Assembly (NCBI RefSeq): GCF_001653235.2
Contig: NC_035793.1
Location: forward strand, 4,712,001-4,776,000
Reading direction: 5' to 3'
Source: Pochonia chlamydosporia 170
Lineage: Eukaryota; Ascomycota; Sordariomycetes; Hypocreales; Clavicipitaceae
Length of the DNA stretch: 64,000 nt
This document shows, piece after piece, positions 1 to 11,997 of the stretch. The notes beneath the pieces were generated by a model. That model did no database searches. It saw only the letters and a list, made by a program, of their open reading frames with translations, and was not told where the DNA came from. Position 1 is the stretch's first letter. Each line of letters opens with the position of its first letter. A program made the position numbers and the translations under genes.

Positions 1-1186
1 GGGATGCACGGAGTAGCGATGCGCAAAACCGGGTTGCGTATCCCGTTGTGCAGAACGAAGAACCCAAGCATACCGTCCTTCCTGAACGAGTTTGCGAAAG
101 GACGGCTCAAACATCCATACTCTGAGTCGGTACAGTCACAGCCACCATGGAAGTGATTTTCAGCACATTACGGTGGGCGTGGTGGTTCAAATGGCCGCTT
201 ACCCTAATGTGGCCAGACTCTTCTTCGGGATGTCCAGAAGGAAAGCATTCTTGTTTGCGATTTGCCGGGGACGTGAATGTCTTCCCCGAAAGTAACTAGA
301 AGCGAATTTTAATTTACAGGTGAACAGGCGAGATCATCCCCCTCAGCAGATAACACTAGCTGGGAAGATAATCAGTTCGATCAGGCTGTCCGGCGAAGCA
401 GGCCGATTTGGGCCAGCCTGCCGAACTGATATTTCTATCAATAGGTCTCAAGCCAATGCGTCCCATGGCTGCGACGTGTTCAAAGAATTCAGATGCGCCG
501 ATTCTCAACGCCAATCCCCGCAGACAAAGTTTGTGTGGACCGACACGGCGACCAAGTCCCGAACTGCATTGCGTCTGGTCTCTGGAGAGATTGAGATGTT
601 TTCTGATGGACACCGCGCTTCCTGGGACCAAAACGGTCTCACCAAAACCGGAGAAACTGCGTTGAAGTGGCAAGGGATCCTTTTGCTGCATAGGAAGTCT
701 ATCAATGAATCCACGCTCACCGATATATCCAGCGAAGCCACCTGGAGAACCAAAGGGGCTTGGCACAACACCACAAGAATGGAAATGACTTCCCACAGCC
801 CAGCACCACGTCGTCGGACATCAACACGTACGTTTTCTAGTATCACACTAATCCAGTCCAATCAAATATCAGAGTTGTGCTGTAGATGGCATACATGCAG
901 CGAGGCAGGAGGACAACTCCATAGTAGCGCCAGCTGTGCAACTCACCTCACAGCTGTCTAATGCTTCTCCGAGCCATTCCTCCCTTCATTCGGCAGCACA
1001 TGCACGGAGCCATCACTTCCACCAGCTTGGACAACCGTTGAAATGGTGCGCCGTAAGGACTTCGTTTCAGTCACCAAATTGGCGAACATGCGATTCGACT
1101 CGCTAGCGCTGAAAGTGCCAAAAGCTTCCGATCAGCTCACCCTGACCGTTAGGCGTTGTGGCATAGCGCCATGGCACAAATGACTC
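1..1186. other. Region without a recognisable gene
   Basis: Base composition is balanced. The longest open readings (for example plus strand 320-961) have no recognisable domain and overlap equally long readings on the other strand. No RNA gene or repeat was seen. Confidence 0.5.
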
Positions 1187-2520
1187 TTAGCTGAACCAAA
1201 CAACATCCATGTTGGCGCCCCGTCGCAACAAGAACCGCACAACGTTGTTGATAAAGCCCTCCTCCTTCAACCGCGAGTCAAAACAAACCAGGACATACCC
1301 CATGCTCAAGAATTGGCGGGCGGAAGGGCATGAAATGATTGGGTAAGGTAATGCAACGATGACTTTCCTTCAAGAAAGCAGTTTCTACTCTTTGGCCATC
1401 TGCTCCCGTACGGACAACTACGAGGGCTGTATCTGACATGACATGCTAAGTCAGGGCTTGACTCGTTGTGAAGGATTGCGGGTCCACAGCACAAGTTCAG
1501 GGCTGGCGCAGCCAAACTTGACTTTGTTCAGCCCTGGCATTAGCTGGGCATCGTTGATTGGACCAGAGGGCGGGACGGCACCCCCCGTCGAGATTTGCAC
1601 AAGGGGCTTGTGGATTTCGACGACGGCAACTTTATGGGATTCGGCTGCGAATGCCATACGTCCTTCACAGGTGATTTACGTGGCTGGTCCACCTGCTGTC
1701 TCAAACTCAACGTCAAGAAAGAAGCCGAACCCGTGTCGAATATGACAACTGCAGAGCAAAGGATTTGGGCTCCTGAGTCGGGAGCGGAAACAGGAGGAGG
1801 CCGTCCGCTGTGGTTCTGCCCCCAAATGCACTCGGCGGTTTGATCTATTGACCATGTCCTGACACTTCTTCGGCATGGATCAAGCTGCTTTGGATCAGCG
1901 CCAACAGGAACTTACCATTACCCATGCAGCCTTACTGCTGAAGGGCTGGTTGGCTAAGCCGAGGGACCTTCGACTTCAGGGTACTGATCCAGCTTCCACT
2001 TGGGGACAGCTATAAGGAAGCTCTCAGGGGAACTCCATGACAGCCACATTGTCAGTGCGTTATGACTAGAGATACATGATCCTTGCGGTTGCCTCGGGCT
2101 GTTACCAACTCTCACGACACTCGCGGATCTGTCCACATTTGGTTGCTGTCTCCAATCAGAATTTACATGGCAAGTCAGGGCCATACGGCTATTTTCCGTT
2201 GGAGGAGGAAAGGATATGCCATCTCGATGTCTACCTTCCTTCACGTCGTGTAAGTGCAAGGCGACCGCGTTGGTATTTGGGGGCCAGCTTTCTCCCTATT
2301 CAGCGACAGCCAAATACGAGAACGGTAGGACCCAGTACGTTGATCTTAACGCATTTGGAGCGGTACAAGTTGGGAAATGCGGCAGTAGCGATGTGGATGC
2401 CTCACGCTCTGCATGGCATGCAGGGTTTGGTCAGAAATGACCAAGGCAAATCCAGTATTGAGTGGCGGAAGTGCCTCAAACCACGTTTTACACCTGGAAC
2501 CCCTCTCACTAGTCTAAGGT
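1187..2520 (-). pseudogene. Possible decayed gene with an ankyrin-like fragment
   Basis: On the minus strand, several coding-like stretches lie in order but in different frames with stops between them. The clearest runs from about 1370 down to a stop at 1187 and contains a segment of the form FLLRRGANMDV, which resembles the second helix and loop of an ankyrin repeat. Upstream pieces (about 1450-1660 and 1950-2260) read like ordinary protein but cannot be joined without frame changes or unproven introns. I see no credible start codon or complete domain. It may be a relic of an ankyrin or NLR-like gene, or a chance reading. Confidence 0.25.
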
Positions 2521-2728
2521 GAGTGGACGAGGTATACATAAGGACGGAACCCAACGAAAGGGCCATGGGTTAAGTAGGGCTGTTATGGGTGCTAGGACGG
2601 TCCTTGATCACTAGTTATGCTGAAATTGATCTCGTCCAAGTGGCTTGTGATTTTGTATCAAAGATTCTGCACACACAAGTGCGTTGCACCAAGACAACAC
2701 AACTTGGAGCTAGTGAAAACAAACCAAC

Positions 2729-3693
2729 ATGACTAGAACAAGGAGTAAGTCGTGCCTATGGAAGCTTTCAAGAATCTGGACCGCCTTTGACTGTCCGAGC
2801 ACTAATTCTTGAGGAAAACAGAAACCTTGTCGCCGACGCAGCTTGAACATAAACGGGCCCACGACCGTGAAGCCCAGAGGGCAAATCGAAGAAGGGTGAA
2901 AGAGAGAATTATTAGACTGGAGAAAGAGCTCGAGGAGAAAAGAGGCCACATAGGCTCCAGCAGAGTATACCAAGAACTTCTTCGACGGAATCGACTTCTC
3001 GAGGAGGAGGTAGCCAGGCTTAAGAGTTCACTTGCTGCCTCTTCGACAGCCGGTTTGTCACCTGTCGCCTCGTCGCCTGCGTCACTAGCAGAAAGCAACG
3101 GTCTTACCGAGTATCGGTGTATAACAGATGAGGCGCCGTACTCTGGACACGAGGCCTACCATTGTTTGATGCCCAACTCTACCTTCCCCGGAATGGTAAG
3201 CGACGTTCAGTCACGCAACAGCACGGTCTATCATGATAACCATCAGCAACCTGTTACTTTGGGCGGGCCAGACACTAGTCTGTCTACGAGTTGGTACAAA
3301 TCCTCTTCAAACTTTGTAAACAGCACCTCACACGCCGGTACATTTCAACACATCGTCGATAACTACGGTTGGCCAGACTACGGTGGGAATCACTCCATGC
3401 TCAAAGCCGGACATTTACAAAATAAAATGGATACCGGAAGCGAGCTGTGGAGCATGGAGCAGCGTCATGAGGCATACTACGAAAGCAGTCGCTACAGTTT
3501 AGAGGCTCCAGCTGGTACTGGTGTTTGGGATAGTGGCTCACCTCACAAATTGCAAGTACGGTATCATCCTGCTGGGGATTGTTTCTCGGAGAACGCGCCC
3601 AGGTTGGGGAAAACCACTGCGTGCCAACCCTTAGCGTCTTCCAACAGCGCTGAACTCGCAGGCAACTACGCCTACAAGGCTGCATGTATCTAA
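2729..3693 (+). CDS. bZIP transcription factor
   Basis: Model join(2729..2744,2822..3693), 295 aa. The long reading has no in-frame ATG at its 5' end. An ATG at 2729 followed by a 16-nt first exon, a GTAAGT donor at 2745, a CTAAT branch site near 2802 and an acceptor AAACAG at 2821 joins in phase and gives a start MTRTRKTLSPTQ. Residues about 13-35 form the basic region (HDREAQRANRRRVKERI, with the N-x-x-R-type DNA-contact signature slightly altered). A leucine-zipper coiled coil follows (LEKELEEK..LLRRNRLLEEEVARL). The remainder is low-complexity, rich in Ser, Tyr, His and Gly, as in fungal bZIP factors. It should be nuclear. Targets are unknown, and no link to the metabolite cluster 9 kb away is visible. 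Confidence 0.85.
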
Positions 3694-6600
3694 TGGCACA
3701 AGCTGAAGTCTAGCCTCAGGCTCTCGCCTCCCTTTTGCGACGAATGCCTGCTCTTGCACTGGATTAATTCGAGTTTTTGCTCAAGCACTCTCCTACTGGA
3801 GGACTGTTGGTGAGCACAGATACTCGGCAGTCTTCCGAGGCCAATTACGGCGTTTTGCCAAGGAGTACTATGAGCGGTGTTCCGGATCTGCCGCAAACTA
3901 TGCAATTCAGTGGCTACTACTATGAATGGCGATGGCTGTATTGCATGGCGTGCACTCCATGCTTTACAGCTACACGAGAAGCCACATCATGCTTCATCAC
4001 TCCTTTCAGCTGTGCTTCTAGCAACTGGGATTCTTTGCTGCGTGGATTCGTCACGGATGGCGCTACAAACAACGGAGAGGACGTGACGTCACAGGCGAGA
4101 ATGAGGCAATGAGGCAACCAGCAAATAGAGCAATTTCAGTTTGAAAATTGCAGGTAATATCAGCTGCCAAGAAAAGTGTGGTACCTTTTGTTGGCAAGTC
4201 ACGGCTCAATGTGGTTCACACAAATGTAATGCGGACGGGAGGGAGTAAGGTGGTATGGTGGTACCAGCAGCTCGGAGAGGCGTTGGGGGTTGACTTTGTT
4301 TATCACGAATGGTATCGACGGCGGGGTCTTATCAACGGAAAGGAGTGAGCACATTCATTTCGTTTTTCGGTTCCTGAGAGCTGAAAGCTTGGGCTGAACC
4401 CGAAGGTCTGGGGGCGTGGCGCTGGATTTCATAGGCGCAATGCAAACAAACGGTGAAAGACGGTTTGATGAGATATGAGACATGGAAGGAATACGTTTGA
4501 CGAATAGCAAGTTATGCCGTTGTTTATTACAATATAATACCCTTTGAGCGACATATTCTCCAGCTTTGCCAGCATCAAGTCAATATTACTACGAAGCAGG
4601 TGTCGGGCCATGGAGAAGCATCATTCACGGAGGTCACAAAACATATGAAGCACCCATTACACAGCAACCGTCTTACAGCTTATTACACAGAACCGTTGAA
4701 ACACACCTTTCACCTGGAAGCATGGATCCGAAGCACAGACACCACCAGTTTGACACCCAACCGCCACTATAGTTTTCATTCCGTCGGTTAAACAAGAGCA
4801 CCTAATGAGCAGGCCAGTCGGAGGTCAGGCACCGAAGCACCTCCTATGCCCACCTGCCGGATTGACACAAAAACAGCCGGACCTTTCCAAATTTGACCTG
4901 CACGCTTATCGAATCCAGATTAGGACGGAACGAAAAGGCATGTGCCGGTGTCAGCGCACACTAGCTGGCCATGGAAAAGGTGTGGAAGCCATGGTGTGGA
5001 TGACACCTGGCGCACCTACAGTTCAACGGCCGCAGAATATCAGTACCAGGGTGCGCGGCGTAATCCCCGCGTTTCTCGTTCATTTGGATACACTCTAGAA
5101 CTTTTGCATGGAAGTCTGAGCGAATCCGTATCCATGGCGCAGGTATTTTGCTTTTGCCCGTGCGGAGGTAAGTGGCGGTGGAAACTTGTGGGGGAGGAAT
5201 GTGAAGATGTCGAAAAGAGGAGGAATGCCTGAGGCGTCATGTTGACGAAGGCTGATAAATTAAATTAAGCCACAGTCTGGCGGAGTTGGACCTTCCAAAC
5301 GCACCAATTTCTTGCCTTTTACCAGAGATTGCCGTGGAATGGCCAAACACACTCCGTTGCATAAATCTTTGGAATCCTCTGAATTCGATTCATGTCGATA
5401 TTCTTTTTATCTTTTTTTTTTGGGCCCTCCATTATGATGGTTTACCTTTTATGCATGTAAGATGTGTATCTTTTTTGCTGTAATTATTTTTTGGGGGGTT
5501 GTTTGGCAGCGTAATATCTTGTGCATCCAACTAGCGATTTGTGTTTGTGGCGGGTGACAGAGTGAAGGTATCGTCACCAGTGCACAAGCACTTGCGGATC
5601 TACCACTATGGGAGCCGCTCAGTCTAGACCACATCTTGGCATCGTCTGCTAAGATGAATTTGCACCATCCGGCCCACGACTGAATAAATTAACTCCCACC
5701 CCTTCCGTTATTAAGACTGAAAACAAAATGGCACCATTTGCTGCCAGTCATCCTCGCCTGCAGAAGCGCCTACATAATTAACCCAGCAGCACATGTCTCA
5801 GCGCAGCCAAGTATTTTCCTTTTCGTAAGCCGAAACGCATATCGGGACACTCTATCCAATATCTTTGCTTTCCGAGCTGGCATAAACGTCTGTGCTGATC
5901 AACGCCACGACCTAGTCGTTTCGATTATATTAAACCCGGGGGAACTCATACCGACGCCGGCTCGATGTCATCCCGACGGACGGTCTGAGATCTCGGTCTT
6001 GCGGATCTGGGAAAACAATAGTCGAGATGAGTTAAGAGTAGGGATTGAGATTGATGGCGTGAACTTGTGGTCGCATCTGTTTCTTGGGTTTATGCCGAGG
6101 TCGAGTATGCCGAGGGGCATAATGAAGGACTTTGGTTACAGTTCTCAGGAGCTTTGTGCTTCATTTCGAGAACTTTTCTTCTTTGCTGGTTGATTCGCTA
6201 TCACGGTCACTCTTTAAACTCTTTAGTCTGTGATACATGAACCCTTTACTGGTGGTGCATCAAAGTCTCTAGTTTGGCAATTCTGCGCCAACCCTCAGCA
6301 TATCGGTCCATATGGGCGACGATATTCTCACGTAACCAGCCAATGACTGTTCTCTCAACAAGTGGATTTGAGAACTGCCTTTACCCGCCTTTACCCGCCA
6401 ATGTGTAGGATTGCAAGTAGAACAAGGGCCAACCATACTACTTAGCCAAAGAACATGATTGCAAGGTCATCGTCTTGAGGATCAAACAAAATGTGTCTCA
6501 AGTATGTGGTACTGGGACATTGGTCTTATGGTCTGTGAGCTGGCTCGCAATACATTTAGGCAACGAATGAGGTACAAGTATGTGTATATACAGCCCTGCT

Positions 6601-6730
6601 TCACGCAGTTCTGTTACTTGCATCCTGTCATCTCCCTTGACAAATGAATCAACACCCAACCCTGCGCAACTGCGGTCAGCCAAATTTTTTGACTACCTCC
6701 AAATATTCAAGTATTCAATAACATGATGTA
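3694..6730. other. Long intergenic stretch
   Basis: About 3 kb without a supported gene. Short readings at 3777-4112, 4148-4348 and 4805-5098 have no recognisable domains. A reading at 5738-6193 (plus) has a coding-like second half but lacks an in-frame ATG. T-rich tracts occur near 5400-5420. Confidence 0.5.
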
Positions 6731-6874
6731 TTACACAACAACAGACTTAATGATACGGAACACCTTGTAGATGTGAATGTTTGTTACGGCCTGATACACA
6801 CATCCAAGAGGTGCCCCACCAATGAGAGCAACCAAGGCGACGAAGATGCTGACCAACGTACCGCGAAATTTCAT
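6731..6874 (-). CDS. Candidate small secreted or membrane peptide, 47 aa
   Basis: A 47-codon reading starts with MKFRGTLVSIFVALVALIGG, a textbook signal peptide or membrane anchor: basic n-region, hydrophobic core, then small residues before a possible cleavage at GAPLG. The remaining 23 or so residues are basic and hydrophobic with a single cysteine, ending KVFRIIKSVVV. No intron is needed. No family is recognised. It lies 260 bp upstream of the divergent Nudix gene. A reading this short can arise by chance, so transcript or conservation support is required. Confidence 0.35.
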   Translation of the reverse strand: MKFRGTLVSIFVALVALIGGAPLGCVYQAVTNIHIYKVFRIIKSVVV

Positions 6875-7134
6875 TGTTGCATTGTTGTGAATTCTGTTTA
6901 TTTTTAAACATCACGTACGATTCATATTAGAAAACAAGCCAAAGAATTCGGCTCAGTGCGCCTTCGCGACTCTGTTATGTGACGCTCACACATTGGGCAG
7001 ATGTGCCCCTCAACTCCAATCAAAATATCCACATGCACTTGACACTTCATTGCTGCCCATCAACCCTCAGTCGTGCCTGAAACTTCACTCCAACAACATC
7101 ATCATCTCACAAACGATCAGTGAAAACGCCAACC

Positions 7135-7876
7135 ATGTCTGCCGCAAATGCCAAAATCATATCCACTAGCCCTCTGGTGTGTCAATGACCTCATTCCGCT
7201 GCATTTGCAGTCGAAATGTCTGAGCCCAAACTGACTCTCCGCAGTCCGATGGCGAGGCGAGATGGATCAAACTCATCAAGTATGAAGACGCCAACCCTTC
7301 CTATCTGCACCTTGCGCAAACTCCATTAACAGCCCTAGAATCAACTACCAAGACGCAAAAGGCACCCCCCGAACCTGGGAGTCTGCCGAGCGACGCACCC
7401 GCCCTGCCAACACTGACATCGATGGCGTCGGCATAGTCGCCATCCTCGACAAACCCACCGGCAAGGAGATCATCCTCCAGAAGCAGTACCGCCCGCCCAT
7501 CGGCATGGTGACCATCGAAGTACCCGCCGGTCTTGTCGATGCAGGCGAATCGGCGGAACAAGCTGCCGTCCGTGAACTTCGCGAGGAGACTGGCTATGTT
7601 GGTGTGCCTACCGAAAGCTCACCCGTCATGTACAACGACCCTGGGTTTTGCAACACCAATTTGCGCATGGTTCACATGTCTGTTGATATGAGCCTGCCTG
7701 AGAACCAGAATCCTACGCCGCAGTTGGAAGATGATGAGTTTATTGAGGTGTTTACCGTCAAGTTGGTTGACTTGTGGGACGAGTGTAAGAAGTTGGAGGC
7801 TGAGGGATGTGCGATTGATGCGCGGGTTGGTACCTTGGCTGAGGGGGTGTTGCTGGCGAAGAAGTTGGCACTGTGA
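7135..7876 (+). CDS. YSA1: Nudix hydrolase, ADP-ribose/ADP-sugar pyrophosphatase (NUDT5/Ysa1 type)
   Basis: Model join(7135..7176,7245..7279,7339..7876), 204 aa. Exon 1 ends at a GTGTGT donor and exon 2 at GTATGA. The two introns are 68 and 59 bp, and splicing restores the family-typical stretch RWIKLIKINYQDAKGTPRTWES. The Nudix box GX5EX7REUXEEXGU is present as GLVDAGESAEQAAVRELREE followed by TGY, so the catalytic metal-binding glutamates are intact. The family hydrolyses ADP-ribose and related ADP-sugars to AMP and sugar phosphate in the cytosol; human NUDT5 and yeast Ysa1 are the closest models by layout. The gene is convergent with a second Nudix gene, with 137 bp between stops. Probably housekeeping. 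Confidence 0.9.
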
Positions 7877-8013
7877 CGAGGAATGGATCTACATAGACTT
7901 AGAGGTGATGACAAAGAAATATAGAGATGTAATTTCTGCATTCCGAGCTATGTGTGCGCTACTATGGGCTCTTATGTCCTGCAACAAGAGCCATTCCGGC
8001 TTTTGTGGTGAAG

Positions 8014-9041
8014 TTACACTTTATTTTCTCCCTTCAGTGAGTTCCAGAAGGCCAAAGCTGCCACAGTCTTTGCATCTCTGCGGCCAACTTTCAAGGCATC
8101 CTTCATAGGAACGATCTTGAGGGTAATCAATTCGCCTTCCTCTCTCAATCCAGTGTACTTGCCGTTCCACTCGGCCAACGTCTCCCTCGGGATCCTTCTT
8201 TCACAACTGTAAATCTTGATGTACTCGTCACAGGCCCCAGGACTTGGGAATACGGCTTCCGGAAGATGCTCATCGAGAGCCCCCTGCTGAGTAGCCCCCA
8301 TCTGAGCGGCCTCTAGCTGAGCAGCATCGTTGCCCATCAGGTCAGTCAAGCACGCCAATTCATCTTCATGAACCACCATTCCAAGCTCCTCCTTAATTTC
8401 CCTGGCCGCCGTGCCCTTGAAATCTCCCGATTCCTCCATCATGCCGGCCGGTATCTCTATAAAGCTCAAACTCGTAGCTGACGCACGCGGCTGCACTGTA
8501 AACACAACATACCGCTCATCAGAGTCTGGTCCCACGTCGTCTGGGATGAGCATCATCAACATGGCGACGCTGGCCCCGCGGACGAATGTGCTACCCGGGA
8601 GAGTTACTTCGCCATCAGAGTCGGGTATTTTGGAGGACATTTTCAGAAAACCGATGCGGCCTCCGTTGAAGCGGTCGACGGCCTGGACGGTGATGGAGCG
8701 GAGATGGAAGGGATTTCCATGGAAGGGGTGCGCTTCGACGGATTGCAGGTGCATTGATTTGTTTAGCCCCTCGACCCATGCCTTTGAGTGTGTTTAGCGG
8801 ACAAGCTTCTCGCTTTGGGACACGTTGAACAGCTTGTTACCTTGAATGGCGGGTGAGCCCACAGTTCCTCCAAGGTCAAGCCATCAGGGAGGGTGACGGC
8901 CACGTTCTCGAAGCCGGGGATCGTCTTCATGGCTCTGATGTGCAAGGGGCGAATGAATCTGAGAGATGGTACTTTTGATGCCTGAGTGAGACGCTTGTGT
9001 GTTTTAAGAGCTGCGATGGGGGTATTCCAGGTTCTGATCAT
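8014..9041 (-). CDS. Nudix hydrolase, NUDX14-like ADP-sugar pyrophosphatase
   Basis: Model complement(join(8014..8781,8841..9041)), 322 aa. The 59-bp intron has a GTAACA donor and a CTAAAC branch site, and joins ..HPPFK to AWVEGLN.. in frame. The Nudix box reads GMMEESGDFKGTAAREIKEE then LGM, with all core residues. The N-terminal 38 residues are rich in Arg, Lys, Thr and Ser with no acidic residue, which suits a mitochondrial targeting sequence; a second Met at residue 38 could give a cytosolic form. The long region before the Nudix fold and the insert after the box (rich in Gln and Ala) resemble plant NUDX14-type ADP-glucose/ADP-ribose pyrophosphatases, but the substrate is an inference. 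Confidence 0.85.
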
Positions 9042-9786
9042 CGAGTTTGTGAGTTGAGAGAGTCAAGTGAGCTGGTGGTGAAGGATAGCGACGTGGTCCA
9101 CTTTATATCAATCGGGCACGGCAGCTCTTCAACACTGCGATTAATTACTGACGACAAGGTGTGAATGCGACTGTGATAATTTTAGTCGTTGTGATACTCG
9201 AGATTCGGGTTCATTGAGCAGTAACCAATTGTTCAAATGGAGGTTTGAGTGCTGTTCCAAGTCAAGTCGCCACCCGCCAAGACCATTTTGGGCGATGACG
9301 TGCGAAGTGCGATCATGTAACGCAGTAAACGATCTGTTTTGGGTATATCTTGAGAAAATTTGATGAGTTATCGAGTGATACAGTACTAACAAATGTATGG
9401 TAGTAGCAAGTCGTACGCGCGGCATTCAGAGAACTCGTAATTCTACTTGTGCAATCCCCCTTATCAAGTTCTGTTCAGCAATAATACGGAAAGTGCCAGA
9501 GCTGAGACGCTAATTGCATTTCTGATCTCCGTCTACTGGATATCTAACATGGACGTGGGTGATCGTTAGGTGTGCACTAATCGTAACGAGTGACCGCTCC
9601 CTCTTGACGGGCATATCATGATTTCTTGCAGTCCTCGACCCCAAAATAGCACAGACAACATTAGTTCTCTATGCTCGTAGGTAAGCAGAATGTATTGTAT
9701 GTAAAAACTAACCCAAAACCATTCTTAGTAACGAGGCAGTGCTTCCCCCATGCCAACACTCAAGTAGAAGTAAAAGCCAAACTCCA
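9042..9786. other. Intergenic region
   Basis: 745 bp between a Nudix gene start (minus strand) and the 3' end of the HAD gene. It should contain the promoter of the minus-strand Nudix gene. No further gene was seen. Confidence 0.6.
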
Positions 9787-10715
9787 TCATAACACATTAA
9801 GGCCGTAAGCCTCATAGTTGAACTCTTCCAAGCTAAATATTCTTTCCGCCCAGCCATCGTCAACATCTCCCAGCTGCGATTCATCACCTAGCTCGAACAT
9901 ACCACTCCTCCCAGCCATGATGTCCTTCTGCTTCCATTGTTCTTGATACTCGACCGCAACACATGGATGCGGCACCCAAATCACTCTCATCCCGGCACGT
10001 CTTGCGGCCTCTACTCCAGCCACGCTATCTTCAAAGACCAAACACTCGTTGGGCGAAATAGTCTTCTCTCCGGGGCCTGCTGCCGAGTTCAGAGCCTGCA
10101 GAGCAACCAGGTATATATCTGGCGCTGGCTTCCCACGGCCTTCCCCAACTCGCGGGTCATCGCCGAGAATGCGTCTGTCATGTTCAAATGTGTCAAGAAG
10201 CTGTTTGGTTTCTGATCTTGAAGTTTTCAGCTCGTAGTAGTGACTCGGTGTGCTTGACGCCAAGGCTAGCTTAATGGTTTCTCCGGAAGCGCTCCTCGCA
10301 CGGCCAAGGCTTAAGAGTAGACTTTCGGCTCCGGGCAGCGGCCTACAATTCTGAAAATTTGATCCCATTTGTTCGGCTGACTCGCGGGCAAATTGCTCCC
10401 TGGAGATGGGCAGCTTGGCCCAGTTGTGGAACAAGTCACTGTTGGAAGAGTCTGGAACTCCCATGAGTTGAGCTCGAACAGACTGCGTAAGTATTGGCCG
10501 CCCGTACTTTGTGAGTAGGTTGTTTATGGATATTGTGATCATGTCCTCGGAATCTATGAGCAGTCCGTCCATGTCGAAAATGCACGCCCGGATGGTGGGG
10601 AGACTGAAGAGAGCGGTGGTTAGGACCAGGTTTTACTGTATTATTCCACGAGGGCAACTTGGTCTTCATGTGGCAGCGGTCATGTTTTTGCTTACGGTGA
10701 GGTCACTTACTCCAT
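9787..10715 (-). CDS. HAD-superfamily phosphatase, HDHD1/pseudouridine-5'-phosphatase-like
   Basis: Model complement(join(9787..10603,10604 intron to 10710,10711..10715)), i.e. exons 9787..10603 and 10711..10715, 273 aa. The main reading would start inside motif I; a 5-nt first exon ATGGA with a GTAAGT donor and an acceptor TTCAG (branch CCTAAC) restores MDLPTIRACIFDMDGLLIDSED. HAD motif I is DMDGLL (nucleophile and acid/base Asp), motif II is the ALASST stretch, the motif III Lys lies in GRGKPAPDIY and motif IV in CLVFEDSVAGVEAA. The PLPGAESLL..LGDDP..GKP order matches the HDHD1 (GS1) branch, which includes pseudouridine-5'-phosphatase; yeast relatives act on small sugar phosphates. Cytosolic. 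The exact substrate is not determined by sequence. Confidence 0.85.
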
Positions 10716-11997
10716 TGTAGGGCAGCTATGCCTTCTCAGCATACGCTAACTTGCTTGAGATGAGCGGCGACTAGAGCGAAATAAAGAATGAATTCTGATA
10801 TCCTAAACATACCCAGTTCTTGGCTTTATCTTTGAAGTGCTTGACAGTCACAAGTTTTCGGAACCTTTGCGACTCTCAGGATCATAGCGTTAACATGCGT
10901 AGGTAGGTGACACGAAAAACTCTGAAAAAATACGGTTCAATATGCAGCTGAATGCGCATTGACCAGCTTACCACCTCTCACAGCCTGAGAATCAGTCATT
11001 GTAGAAAACTCTTGGTATGAACTTTGATCGGGCCGCACGTGTCAACTACAAGCAGTAGGTGCAGTGACTCAAAGTCAACGAGACGGGATCAGCTGCGTTT
11101 TGAGGCATGAAAGGCCGCGCAAATCTTCTCCTGCCTCTGATGGAGAAGAGTGCTATCTCCTAAGAGCAGACCCTACATGAGGGGATAGCAAAATTGTGCC
11201 CGGGGGTTGGGGGGGGGGGAGATTAGGGTTGCTGGCAGCATGGTGTGATCTGATCTGATGTGAGATATGCAAAGTAATGGTACCGCCCTTTGCAGAATTA
11301 ACGAAACTGTCAACTGGTCTTTTTGTGCCCTACGGTCGATGCCAACAATTGAGTTCACTTGAGAAACGTATGCAGCTGGACAGCTACGATCAACGCTATG
11401 AAGAGACGTTGTCTGCTGTCTCTACCCGACCTAGTGCATTGGCGGAGGAATAATCTGGCAGGGATGACTATTATTTGTAACTAGAGCTCTAAGTGCAAAT
11501 TTAGTCACCAGTCTGGCTTCCGGGATTCGGGATTCAGCCTTATGTGTGGGACACCGATGCCGACATCATAGAACAAGCCGACATCCAATGACAGAAATAC
11601 TCTACTTTTCACACCGATGTAATCAAGAGGGTAAGGAGAAACATATGTAGTTATTATTTTCAGCTAAACCCCAACTTGAAAGCTACACAGATCTCCGAGC
11701 ACACAATTTATTCAATACTGACTCCCCTCGGCCACATCCAACTTCGGCCCGGAAGTGGATTCCTTCGGCTCATCTCATCGTCCCGCAAATATCTTATGTC
11801 GCGATGCCGCAACCAATGAGGTTAAACAGATGGTCTTGGGAGTACCCAACTTCCTAATCAGATCAGATGGGTGTTGGTTGATGCCACGCTGATCAATGCT
11901 CAAGCGAGTGCAACCGTTTTATCGTCTTACTCTGTACCTTTTGTGTTTTTGACTCACCGATGCTTTTGGGACTTCAACCTTGTCGCATCATCGTGAC
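10716..11997. promoter_or_regulatory. Intergenic region upstream of the cluster's ABC transporter
   Basis: 1.28 kb holding the divergent promoters of the HAD gene and the ABC transporter. A G-rich tract at about 11199-11219 (runs of five and ten G) could form a quadruplex. An imperfect inverted repeat ACTTCGGCCCGGAAGT lies at 11741-11756, about 240 bp upstream of the transporter start, and may be a Zn2Cys6 target. No gene was seen. Confidence 0.45.

Noticed and set aside
320..961. 213-codon open reading on the plus strand
   Set aside because: Overlaps equally long readings on the opposite strand and has no recognisable domain or biased codon use; probably chance.
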